A stretch of DNA of 22,469 nucleotides from assembly GCA_004556565.1 (NCBI GenBank), contig SFGN01000041.1:1-22469 (forward strand). The letters run 5' to 3'. A program made the translations under genes and the position numbers. The notes below the pieces were generated by a model. That model had not been told where the DNA came from. It was given only the letters and a program-made list of their open reading frames with translations, and did no database searches. This DNA is from Lachnospiraceae bacterium. Lineage in GTDB: Bacteria > Bacillota_A > Clostridia > Lachnospirales > Lachnospiraceae. Shown piece by piece: positions 15,001 to 22,377 of this stretch; within the stretch, counting starts at the first letter, position 1, and every line of letters starts with the position of its first letter.

Positions 15001-15486
15001 ATCATTCGATTAATGCGTGTAAGAGACCGATCTTATCTGAAGAATTTTGTGACCTTCCACCAGAATAAGGACGATCTTGTAGAGTCTGTACCTATTAATC
15101 GATGGGCGAAGAATGCTATATACAGTACACTTCCTGGTATTTTATCTGGTGTTATTATGCAGTACTATACTGTTCTTACAGATGCCGATCATTTATATCA
15201 CGCAGTAAAAGTCAAGAAACTGCTGATGGATGGCATCATAAGACCAAATGATGTCATTAATATGATTATTGCAATATATGACTGTAGAGATAACGAAAAG
15301 ATGTCTCTTGCCTATAAGGAAATCATTTCAGAAGAAGTAACTAAGATTCTGAATGGTATCCAAAATGGTAACTTTACAAATGATGATTTTCTCTCAGATG
15401 CAATCGGACGTTATTCTCATGGAAAGTTAAAGCCTATGAGAAGTTTGCGTGATACAGAAGAGCAAATCGAAATCAAGTTAAGGTGA
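12076..15486 (+). CDS. drmA: DrmA-like SF2 helicase
   Basis: This 1136-residue protein is a large SF2 helicase of the DISARM DrmA type. Walker A is FPTGGGKTEA (471-480), the DExH-like box is DEMH (711-714), motif III is GATAT (751-755), motif V lies in ILATSTISHGVDED, and motif VI is QAYSRTGR (960-967). Between motifs I and II is a cysteine-rich insertion: CPCC (595-598) with CDNPDC (618-623), then C672, C683, C685 and C690, consistent with two zinc knuckles. The first ~460 residues are unique and probably bind DNA or partners. DrmA in DISARM binds and translocates DNA with DrmB. Its stop is seven bases before the DrmB-like start, and AAGGTGATGAT lies between. Unlike Cas3 there is no HD nuclease. 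Helicase identity is certain; DrmA rests on the DUF1998 partner and motif style. Confidence 0.85.
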   Translation: MASNYNIMANYIVSKYIERVSGKDLGETFVDDDPSKRVMVGMLSEDRVEAKFEGGYVENANTRFDSIPSISISFVVKKNESGILHVIPAGLLFYMVQPDYKKTVQYMLDRYSEKDSERYTDILQLCERYPEIKFNLPLTYKKIDIASVMAEGIEIKLSDIIPGQTFHLKQRIAEKLSVLADQIANEICIVSQSRINFFDLADPDRFRVVTGIKDERVQPRWDIDIVCNVKEEGDNLRFLLQMVNTTPINDKKNTGYLPKIFDAGVRVKGNEEIEFQNIPLDYFSGSYKERNPIFAVTENASAKYHMERNEICTDNIPIYYQKRLVTKDDLKEYVTFEKLIQDPISNLNYILSRMEEDYGHCEDDFESRRSKLSSQARLKYQNALREYENEISRFRNGIKQIEYKDFVRKAFYYMNKTFQAKLDGQSRNITGWRLFQIVFIVSMIGEVIRSEYQDDASLSYADIDVANLLYFPTGGGKTEAFLGITVFAMFFDRLRGKTQGITAFLKYPLRLLAVQQLDRVLAIVMQANAVRQENIELAMATEFRVGFYVGKDNTPNKISKNEKLSSRGEQQKNLDLLLESDQETLNEYYRFIDKCPCCGKKMINVRFNKERWVLEHICDNPDCQAAVLPLFIVDSEIYRYLPSIVVSTIDKMSLIGISNEFKALFGQVKRYCPVHGFSTGSKCTCAESGCSGRAQAVGYLKDPVPTLFIQDEMHLIKESLGTFDAHYESFLYYYAKQMVKPDHRKRIRFIGATATISLYQEHIRNLYHMEPKRFPCEYPTVKNGEDFYSYTDDNDITRIILGYAPYGRSITDGMWESVYLMRLVVYHMMDHLEESYETLKQQGFTASKEEYQNMLFDYWIELVYNNRKQDAIELENAFQNQANNRLVAKNIPLYVIKQMTSDVDFQTVRKTLFDIQANRKNTDSTNLILATSTISHGVDEDSFNIMYFFGMPNNNAEYIQAYSRTGRKYTGIVIDIIRLMRVRDRSYLKNFVTFHQNKDDLVESVPINRWAKNAIYSTLPGILSGVIMQYYTVLTDADHLYHAVKVKKLLMDGIIRPNDVINMIIAIYDCRDNEKMSLAYKEIISEEVTKILNGIQNGNFTNDDFLSDAIGRYSHGKLKPMRSLRDTEEQIEIKLR

Positions 15487-15493
15487 TGATGCT

Positions 15494-17410
15494 ATGAAGA
15501 GAAGTAAGAATCAGGCGGTATATAAATTTTTGCCAGAGACATGGGTTTCGGAACGTGATGAATCCAATGTTGCGGTTACGGCAAAAATCATAAAGTGGAA
15601 TTATGATAAGATGCAGGACATCTATGATGATTTCATCGAAAATGAAATAAAAAGACAGATTGAATTATTTGGAAAACGTGGCGGCGATATTACATCTTTT
15701 GATCTTCGCAATGATGTTCATTCATTCTGCATCGTAGAGCCTAAGTGTTTGGAAGGTATCCCGGATATTTTTGGTGAGATGTCACCGTTAGTATTCTACT
15801 GCAGTTCTTGTGGTCATGTTATTGAAAAACGTTATGCAAGTGATGTTGACAAGTATGTGTGGAACTGTACAAATCCTGATTGTAAAAAGCATCACTCCGT
15901 AAAGCAGTTGCAGATGATTTATGCATGTGAATGTGGTTTTGCACAGGGGGTTCGCATTCCATACTTAAAAGGACATCATGATTTTAAGTATCATCCAAAC
16001 GAAAACCAGTTCAAGATGTTTTATAAGAGTGGAAATAGCGAAAAGCCCGTTGACATTGCTATGATGTGTCCGACATGTAATTCTCGTTTGTTACCAGATA
16101 ACGCGAATGCCGGTCGAAACTATAAAGCCTTTACTTTATGCATCATTAACCTTGTAGATACAAGAAGTGGTGAGTTTTATAAAAAGGGTGAAGAAGCAAA
16201 AAAAGCCATTATAGCAAAATGGTTCGGAAAAATGTCACAGGCTGAATATGAAACTATTTTGGATAATGTGGCAGAGGCTTTTAGTGAGCGATTAAGAACC
16301 AGTGCACAGCGCCAAGCTATCGAAGATAAATATAATGCCTGGGTTGAACAGGGAATTATACCTCGTGAGTTGGCAGATACTCTGATGCAGCAAGAGATTT
16401 CAACATTACAGACAAATAGCCTGAGTATCGAACGATATGCGGATGCATGTGATGCTATTTTCGCAGGGTTCCGAAATATGAACTCTGTAGTGTATAGAGA
16501 ATGGCTGAATAATTTTTCCTTCAAGCTCATGCAGTACAATACCATTAAATATGCCAGAAGAACGATAACTTTAGAAGATTCTATTAACCGTCAGATAGAG
16601 ATGGATTTCATAGAATCAGCTCAGGATGTTTATTGTTTGCATGAAAAACTGGGTATTGCAAATATGCAAGTATCTAGTGATATTCAGATTGTGAATTGTA
16701 CCTATGGATACTCCAGACGTGCGTTTGATCCAAAGAAATCTATGAACAAGAATTGTAGATTGAAATTGAATGCTTATGATAAGACAAAAGATGGATCCGC
16801 TAATCTGGTATATGGCGCAAAACTTGACACAGAGGGTATTCTTTTTGAAATCAGCCAGAAAAAGATCATAGAATGGTTGAGAATAAATCAGATTATCCGC
16901 GAAGAACAAGTCCCTGACTTGAATGATGACTTAGCCGTTAAGAAATGGTTTGCCGAATACGTTCACAGTGATGAAATCTCCATGTTCGGAGATATTGATG
17001 AGAACGAATCAATTACCAAAAATGTTTTTGGCTTACTGCATTCTATGTCACATGCATTTATTCGCATGGCCGGTGAGCTTAGCGGTCTTAGCAGTAATTC
17101 ACTGACAGAAATTATTATTGTTGAAACAGCAAGTATCTTTATCTATGCGCAAACCAGTCAGGGGATTCCGCTTGGAGCATTGTCTGGAATGGCAGAGATG
17201 CGCTATGAATACTTCCTTCGTCGTGTACTTGAAGATTCAAGAAATTGCGTATTCGATCCAATTTGTACAGATAGAGATGATACTGCTTGTAGTGGTTGTT
17301 TGATTATTCCAGAAATATCATGTAATCATTTTAATGCAGAACTTGGAAGAAAATACATGTACTCTATAGATGGAGTTAGAAGTCCGAAAATCGGATTCTG
17401 GGAGATGTAA
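15494..17410 (+). CDS. drmB: DrmB-like DUF1998 zinc protein
   Basis: This 638-residue protein carries a C-terminal DUF1998/MZB-type region: LLHSMSHAFIRMAGELSGL (514-532), then IIIVETASIFIYAQTSQG and GALSGMAEM. A cysteine cluster follows: C585, C591, C599, C602 and C610, with NHF. This pattern is typical of DrmB, the obligate partner of DrmA. An N-terminal zinc ribbon is also visible (C103, C106, C125, C130), followed by C145/C147 and CPTC near residue 195. No nuclease or ATPase motif is seen. In DISARM, DrmA and DrmB form a DNA-binding translocating complex. The gene is two bases upstream of the NERD-helicase gene, so equal expression is expected. Length is normal for DrmB. Confidence 0.85.
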   Translation: MKRSKNQAVYKFLPETWVSERDESNVAVTAKIIKWNYDKMQDIYDDFIENEIKRQIELFGKRGGDITSFDLRNDVHSFCIVEPKCLEGIPDIFGEMSPLVFYCSSCGHVIEKRYASDVDKYVWNCTNPDCKKHHSVKQLQMIYACECGFAQGVRIPYLKGHHDFKYHPNENQFKMFYKSGNSEKPVDIAMMCPTCNSRLLPDNANAGRNYKAFTLCIINLVDTRSGEFYKKGEEAKKAIIAKWFGKMSQAEYETILDNVAEAFSERLRTSAQRQAIEDKYNAWVEQGIIPRELADTLMQQEISTLQTNSLSIERYADACDAIFAGFRNMNSVVYREWLNNFSFKLMQYNTIKYARRTITLEDSINRQIEMDFIESAQDVYCLHEKLGIANMQVSSDIQIVNCTYGYSRRAFDPKKSMNKNCRLKLNAYDKTKDGSANLVYGAKLDTEGILFEISQKKIIEWLRINQIIREEQVPDLNDDLAVKKWFAEYVHSDEISMFGDIDENESITKNVFGLLHSMSHAFIRMAGELSGLSSNSLTEIIIVETASIFIYAQTSQGIPLGALSGMAEMRYEYFLRRVLEDSRNCVFDPICTDRDDTACSGCLIIPEISCNHFNAELGRKYMYSIDGVRSPKIGFWEM

Positions 17411-17412
17411 TT

Positions 17413-18993
17413 ATGGCAAATATGTATCCAAAGAACATTGCAGAATATACTCCGGAAGATTCAGAACGAATCGTATACCAGGAACTGAAGAATCAACTTC
17501 CAAATACCTGGGATGTGTTTTATTCTGTTCCTTGGACTGCATATAAGCGAGGACGAAGGATTAAATCAGAGGCCGATTTCATAGTGTGTAGTCCGGAACA
17601 TGGATTCTTATGCCTTGAAGTAAAAGGCGGAAGCCAAATTAGAAAAGAGAATGATACCTGGTATCTAAGTGATGCAGCCCATGGAGAGAGAAAACTGAAT
17701 GGTTCTCCGTATGATCAGGCAGAAAAAAGTATGTATTATTTCGAGAGTGTTTTCTCGAATATGTACAATTTACGTTTCCCTGGAATATTTGGGGCTGGTG
17801 TGGTTTTTCCTTTCTATGCTGTTCCGGAAGAATTGAATTTAGATAACAGACAACGTTCATGTACAATTGATTGTTATGACTTAAATCACCTTGCAGATCG
17901 AATCAAAAAAATGTTCAAACTGTGGGGTGGCTCAACTTATGGTTTGCGAGTATATAGTTCAGAACAGCATAGAGCATTAGTAGAACTGATTCGTGATAGA
18001 ATTGCTATATCTGCAGCGGCAGGTGCACTTGTAAGATATAAAGAGCAGCAACTACAGGTAATCAACCGGGTTCAGGATAATTATGTTTATTTTCTGAGTA
18101 ATGTGAATCGTTTTTACATAAAAGGTGGAGCCGGAACCGGTAAGACCTGGATTGCAAAAATGATGGCTATAAAAAGTGCTGAAAACCCATCTCAGAACGT
18201 GCTATTTCTCTGTGCTTCAAAAAGTTTAGCCGATAAAGTGAGTGAAGATATGCCAGAGAATGTACAGATAAAAACTATGGAAGAAATATTTCACTCAATA
18301 TCCGGTAACATTGAGCGATATACTGCTCCGTTATATGAAGGCATTATTGGCAGCATCCAAAGTTATCCGAAGTATGATGCTATCTATATTGATGAGGCAC
18401 AGGATTTTACCAGAGAATGGGCTGAAATCACAAATCAGATGTTACGTGATGATTCTTCAAATCTAGGCGTCTTTTATGATGATGTCCAGATTTTTAGGGA
18501 AGACAGTTTTGGCGATGCATTTGCAATCAAGGGACAACCATATTTGCTTCGGGAGAATATTCGTAATACTGCCAATATCTACAGCTGGACATCTGAGAAA
18601 ACAAATCTTGGAACCGATGTGATTGTGAATCCTGTAGAGGGTCCAACACCGGTAGTAGAGATCATGAGTGATCATTATCAGCTTACGCATAAGCTGGAAG
18701 GTCTTCTGAAGAAGTTTTTGGATGATGAACACTTGAGTAATGATTCTATGATCTTTATTACAGACAATAAAGAGGGCTTACTTTCAGAATATGATTCAGG
18801 ACTTGCCAAGAGGAATCTTGTTGCTCATAGTCCTGAGGCTGCTAATGAGATTCAGGTCGTTTCTGTCGAGGAATTTAAAGGCTTGGAATCAGATATGGTT
18901 GTCTACATCCACAGTGAAGACACAACAAATAATATGGATTATATCGCCTATACAAGGGCGAAATACTATTTAATAGAATTGATTAGGAGATAA
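17413..18993 (+). CDS. NERD nuclease-SF1 helicase fusion
   Basis: This 526-residue protein starts with a NERD domain, a PD-(D/E)XK-related nuclease fold. Likely catalytic residues are E18 (SERIVYQEL), D55 (EADFIV) and E69/K71 (LEVKGG). A compact SF1 ATPase follows: Walker A GGAGTGKT (238-245), Walker B DEAQ (327-330), motif III FYDDVQ, motif IV LLRENIRNT, motif V VVSVEEFKGLESD and motif VI IAYTRAK. The set is complete, so an ATP-driven nuclease is predicted. GGGAG at 17400-17404 serves ATG 17413. It lies between the DrmB-like gene and the methylase, where canonical DISARM often has the PLD nuclease DrmC. I infer that it is the effector nuclease replacing DrmC. NERD-helicases also occur alone in genomes, some with plasmid or phage defence links. 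Confidence 0.87.
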   Translation: MANMYPKNIAEYTPEDSERIVYQELKNQLPNTWDVFYSVPWTAYKRGRRIKSEADFIVCSPEHGFLCLEVKGGSQIRKENDTWYLSDAAHGERKLNGSPYDQAEKSMYYFESVFSNMYNLRFPGIFGAGVVFPFYAVPEELNLDNRQRSCTIDCYDLNHLADRIKKMFKLWGGSTYGLRVYSSEQHRALVELIRDRIAISAAAGALVRYKEQQLQVINRVQDNYVYFLSNVNRFYIKGGAGTGKTWIAKMMAIKSAENPSQNVLFLCASKSLADKVSEDMPENVQIKTMEEIFHSISGNIERYTAPLYEGIIGSIQSYPKYDAIYIDEAQDFTREWAEITNQMLRDDSSNLGVFYDDVQIFREDSFGDAFAIKGQPYLLRENIRNTANIYSWTSEKTNLGTDVIVNPVEGPTPVVEIMSDHYQLTHKLEGLLKKFLDDEHLSNDSMIFITDNKEGLLSEYDSGLAKRNLVAHSPEAANEIQVVSVEEFKGLESDMVVYIHSEDTTNNMDYIAYTRAKYYLIELIRR

Positions 18994-18998
18994 ATTCC

Positions 18999-19835
18999 AT
19001 GGCAAAGAATACCTCTTTCATACGATGGGCTGGCGGAAAGGCATGGTTTGTGCCTGCTGTGCAGGATATGATTCAAAGCATACAATTCAACAATTATATC
19101 GAACCATTTATGGGAGGTGCATCCATCTTCTTCTCCTTGGATTTACCAAATGGAGCGTACCTATCCGATATTAATGGTGAATTGGTAAATACATTTATTC
19201 AGATTAGAGATAATCTCGGTTTGGTCACGGAAAAGCTAAAAACATATAAAACTGATAAGGATTCGTATTATGAAATAAGAAAACAAGAACCGACAAATCT
19301 TGTTGAACAAGCTGCACGATTTTTGTATTTGAACTTCTATTCTTTTAATGGCATATATCGTGTGAATAGTAAAGGTAAGTTTAATGTTCCATATGGTCGT
19401 AGAATTGGAGAGTTTAATTATAATCGTTTAGAAGGAATAAGAGATAAACTACAGATTGCAGAGATTGTGGAAAGGGATTTTGATGCTTGTAGAGAATACA
19501 TTCATGAAGGAGATTTGGTATTTTTAGATCCTCCATATGCAGTCTCCAGCAAATCTTCGGATAATGATATGTTTATTGCGTATAATCCGACCTTGTTTTC
19601 TTTGGAGGATCAGCAGAGACTTGCCGACTTTATAGATTATATTAACGAAGTACACGCATATTTCATTCTGACAAATGCGCATCATCCGGAAATTGCCAAG
19701 ATTTTTCAAGGCAAGGGAGAGATGCTTGAATTCGACCGTACCTGTAATATCGGTGGCAAATCAGCCAAACGTGGTAAGATTCAAGAATATATTTTTACTA
19801 ATATCCCTGGTGTAACGAGAAAGGAGGCTGAGTAA
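18999..19835 (+). CDS. D12-class (Dam-type) adenine-N6 DNA methyltransferase
   Basis: This 278-residue protein has the alpha-class (D12) order: SAM-binding RWAGGKAWFVPAV (9-21, in the position of the WAGGK motif), EPFMGGASIFF (35-45, FxGxG-like), the Dam-type NFYSFNGIYRVNSKGKFNVP and catalytic DPPY (177-180). It should methylate adenine N6 in a short, probably palindromic site; the site cannot be read from sequence, although GATC is common for relatives. AGGAG just before ATG 18999 and AAAGGAGG in its own end drive the next gene. Inside a DISARM-like operon its expected job is to mark host DNA as self. Canonical DISARM uses either a larger adenine methylase (class 1) or a cytosine-C5 methylase (class 2), so this type is unusual. 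Confidence 0.92.
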   Translation: MAKNTSFIRWAGGKAWFVPAVQDMIQSIQFNNYIEPFMGGASIFFSLDLPNGAYLSDINGELVNTFIQIRDNLGLVTEKLKTYKTDKDSYYEIRKQEPTNLVEQAARFLYLNFYSFNGIYRVNSKGKFNVPYGRRIGEFNYNRLEGIRDKLQIAEIVERDFDACREYIHEGDLVFLDPPYAVSSKSSDNDMFIAYNPTLFSLEDQQRLADFIDYINEVHAYFILTNAHHPEIAKIFQGKGEMLEFDRTCNIGGKSAKRGKIQEYIFTNIPGVTRKEAE

Positions 19836-19837
19836 GC

Positions 19838-22147
19838 ATGTCAAATACAAACTGGGAAAAGATGGTGTGTGAAAAAGGGTTGAATTCGGCCAAAAGTGCT
19901 CGTCGAAAGGTTGTAGATACACTAAAAATTAAAACAGATGACCTTCCGCAGTATGTTGATGACGGTTGGAAGAAGTCAAAAGAATATAAAAATCCAAAAT
20001 TTATTAGTGTTACCAGAGAAAAGTCTATCCAAGAACAATTTGAAAATAAAATCTGGATGCTGTTCGCAAGTATGGGCTTTACTAATATGAATGCTGACAG
20101 TGATTTCTTTATAACTTATGATTTTCATGATGAATCATTAGTTCATCAAGTTGATGTCTTAGCAGTGGACGATGAAACGGCTATTATGGTTGAGTGCCGA
20201 GCTGCCGATGAAATGACAGAAATCAGTTTTGGTGAAGATATTAAACAATTCAGTGATAGAATTTCTGGGCTTCGTAAGCAGATTTTGAAGAAATATCCGA
20301 ATAGAAAGAGTAAATTCATTTGGGCCACTCATAATTACATTATTAAGAAGAAAGACCTTCTGGCGTTAGAGAAAGCTGGTATAGTTTACTTTAATGACTC
20401 TGCGGTTGAATACTATTCTGATTTATCTAAACATCTTGGATCTTGTTCTCGATACCAGCTGCTTGGAAGTCTGTTTGCTAATCAAGAAATCAAGAATATG
20501 GAAAATCGTATTCCGGCCATACAAGGGAAAATGGGAGGATATACCTATTATTCATTTTCTATTGAGCCAGAAAAACTGCTGAAAGTAGGTTATGTTCTGC
20601 ATCGAAATGAAGCAAATCAGAATATGATGCCTACCTATCAGAGAATTATCAAGAAAGCACGTTTGAATTCAGTTCGCTCTTTTATTAATGATGGAGGGTA
20701 TTTCCCGAACTCTATTATTATCAGTATTGATAGTGGAGGAAAAGGACTTGTTTTTGACCAGTCTGCAACTAAAGTAGACGGATCTATCTCCAAGTTAGGT
20801 ATTCTGCATATTCCTAAGAGATATCGCACAGCCTATATTATTGATGGGCAGCATCGTCTCTATGGCTATTCTGATTCTAAATATGCAAGCACAAATACGG
20901 TGCCGGTTGTAGCATTCGTGGATCTAGAACGTACTGAACAGATTAAGCTTTTTATGGATATTAACGAGAATCAGAAGGCTGTACCAAAGTCGCTTAGAGT
21001 AACATTGAATGCTGATATGTTATGGGAGTCTAAGGATCCTAATGAGCGCAGACAGGCACTTAGATCTAAGATTGCACAGATGCTGGGAGAAGAACCCACA
21101 TCTCCTCTCCGCTCGCGTGTCATTGTAGGAGAAGCTGAAGCTGCACCGGGACGCTGTATTACCATTGAAGCTATTCAAGCCGCACTTAAGAAAACTAGCT
21201 TTTTTAATACATACAATAAAAAGGGTGAATTATCTACGCAAGGTACATTTGATCTTGAGGACAATCAGGAGTCCTGTGATCTTTTCTATCCGTTCATCGA
21301 AAAGTGTTTTCTCTACATTCGCGAAAACTGCCTGGATGAATGGAATAAGGGGGATAAAGAGGATGGAATGCTCATAATTAACCGAGGCATTCATGGTGTA
21401 ATTCGTGTTATTGATGATTTGGTAAATATGCTAGTAGAAAAAGGAATGATCCAACCTAAAAATCAAGATGTAGAAGACATGTTTGTTCTCTTGAAGTATT
21501 ATCTGAAGCCACTTACAGAGTATATCAACGGATTAACTACTGAACAGCGAAAGGAAATCAAGAAAGTATTTGGTGGCGGTGGTGATGTGCGTTTTTGGCG
21601 TGCTTATCAGAAAGCTATTGCTGATGTTAGAGTTGATTTTAAGCCAGAAGAATTAGACGAGTATTGGTTGAATGAAGCTAAAACGTTTAATGATGAAACC
21701 CGAATTATGATTGGCGAGATCGAGAACAAACTAAAAACCATTATATCTGATAGTCTTCAGGAATATTTTGGTACATCTTGGCTAGTTAAAGGCCTTCCAA
21801 AAAACACCTATACCAAGGCAAAAAAACTGGCTGATGAGAAAGCATATGATCTTCAGCTAAATAGCGATGACGATGCCGAGGATGTTGATGTCTGGGATTT
21901 TGTTCCATTAGCGGATTATGTTCCGATTGTAACCAATGGAAGGAATTGGTCTTCTTTCTTTGAAGAGATGTTAGTTAGACCGGAAGAAACAAGGATTGCG
22001 GGAGGTAAAGAAGCCAAGACACAATGGATTCTTAGGTTGAGTGCAATTAAGAATAAACTGTCCAAAGAATCATATAGTGTCCCAGTTGACGAATATAGTT
22101 ATGTAAAAAGTATTCACGACTGGATTATGGAAATGTTGACATTATAA
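19838..22147 (+). CDS. DGQHR (DndB-like) protein with N-terminal PD-(D/E)XK-like region
   Basis: This 769-residue protein carries the DGQHR motif (336-340, IIDGQHRLYGY) and surrounding DndB-type features (GILHIPKRYRTA, FMDINENQKAVPKSLR). DndB/DGQHR proteins are linked to DNA phosphorothioation control and other modification systems. The N-terminal ~200 residues look like a PD-(D/E)XK fold: helix with E66/E69 (SIQEQFENKIW), D106 (HQVDVLAVDD) and E119-C-R121 (IMVECR), where the usual E-x-K lysine is arginine. A long helical C-terminal part follows. No dndACDE or dpd genes are present. AAAGGAGG (19821-19828) and a two-base gap couple it to the methylase. It is the last gene before the terminators. 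A nuclease, a sensor of methylated DNA or a regulator of the methylase are all possible. Confidence 0.85.
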   Translation: MSNTNWEKMVCEKGLNSAKSARRKVVDTLKIKTDDLPQYVDDGWKKSKEYKNPKFISVTREKSIQEQFENKIWMLFASMGFTNMNADSDFFITYDFHDESLVHQVDVLAVDDETAIMVECRAADEMTEISFGEDIKQFSDRISGLRKQILKKYPNRKSKFIWATHNYIIKKKDLLALEKAGIVYFNDSAVEYYSDLSKHLGSCSRYQLLGSLFANQEIKNMENRIPAIQGKMGGYTYYSFSIEPEKLLKVGYVLHRNEANQNMMPTYQRIIKKARLNSVRSFINDGGYFPNSIIISIDSGGKGLVFDQSATKVDGSISKLGILHIPKRYRTAYIIDGQHRLYGYSDSKYASTNTVPVVAFVDLERTEQIKLFMDINENQKAVPKSLRVTLNADMLWESKDPNERRQALRSKIAQMLGEEPTSPLRSRVIVGEAEAAPGRCITIEAIQAALKKTSFFNTYNKKGELSTQGTFDLEDNQESCDLFYPFIEKCFLYIRENCLDEWNKGDKEDGMLIINRGIHGVIRVIDDLVNMLVEKGMIQPKNQDVEDMFVLLKYYLKPLTEYINGLTTEQRKEIKKVFGGGGDVRFWRAYQKAIADVRVDFKPEELDEYWLNEAKTFNDETRIMIGEIENKLKTIISDSLQEYFGTSWLVKGLPKNTYTKAKKLADEKAYDLQLNSDDDAEDVDVWDFVPLADYVPIVTNGRNWSSFFEEMLVRPEETRIAGGKEAKTQWILRLSAIKNKLSKESYSVPVDEYSYVKSIHDWIMEMLTL

Positions 22148-22185
22148 CAAGTGATGAAATAAAAAAGTAAATGCATAGAAGAACG

Positions 22186-22220
22186 GGCATCCAGCCATAG
22201 CGGTTGGGTGCCTTCTTTTA
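22186..22220 (+). terminator. Intrinsic terminator of the defence operon
   Basis: GGCATCCAGCC (22186-22196) pairs with GGTTGGGTGCC (22202-22212) around a five-base loop, with two wobbles. TTCTTTT follows directly. It lies 38 bases after the last stop codon of the operon. Confidence 0.85.
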
Positions 22221-22230
22221 TGCCCTCTGG

Positions 22231-22260
22231 GAGTAGTCATATGACTACTCTTATTTTTTT
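22231..22260 (+). terminator. Second terminator: perfect 20-base palindrome with T-run
   Basis: GAGTAGTCAT and ATGACTACTC (22231-22250) form a perfect palindrome, effectively an 8-bp stem with an ATAT loop. TTATTTTTTT follows. Placed directly after the first terminator it makes a double stop, insulating the operon from downstream sequence. It also lies just beyond the stop of the minus-strand remnant. Confidence 0.8.
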
Positions 22261-22373
22261 CTCATTTTCCGTTCAAAAGACTGAGAACTGTCATGGGACT
22301 GATAGAAGGACGCAGCTATACAGTCTGCATTTTTAGCAATAGCAATCTGCAGGGACAGGTATTCGGTATATTG
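22251..22373 (-). pseudogene. Minus-strand C-terminal coding remnant, unknown protein
   Basis: Reading leftward from 22373 the minus strand encodes 40 residues (QYTEYLSLQIAIAKNADCIAAS, then FYQSHDSSQSFERKMRKK) ending at TAA (22253-22251). The composition looks protein-like, with an amphipathic helix and a basic tail. It has no start codon and is preceded in frame by a stop (22376-22374), just before the 24-base repeats. It may be the end of a gene disrupted by repeat expansion or frameshift. I do not recognise the family and it may be spurious. Confidence 0.3.
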
Positions 22374-22377
22374 TTAG

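Noticed and set aside
12076..17410. DrmA/DrmB-like pair as a Cas3 or other CRISPR component
   Set aside because: No HD nuclease motif, no cas genes and no repeat-spacer array are visible. The cysteine insertions and DUF1998 partner fit DrmA/DrmB instead.
19838..22147. DGQHR protein as part of a Dnd phosphorothioation or Dpd deazaguanine system
   Set aside because: None of dndA, dndC, dndD, dndE or a TGT-like dpdA is present in the window; only the DGQHR domain is shared.
9880..22147. BREX system
   Set aside because: No PglX-type large methylase, PglZ phosphatase-like protein or BrxC ATPase is encoded.
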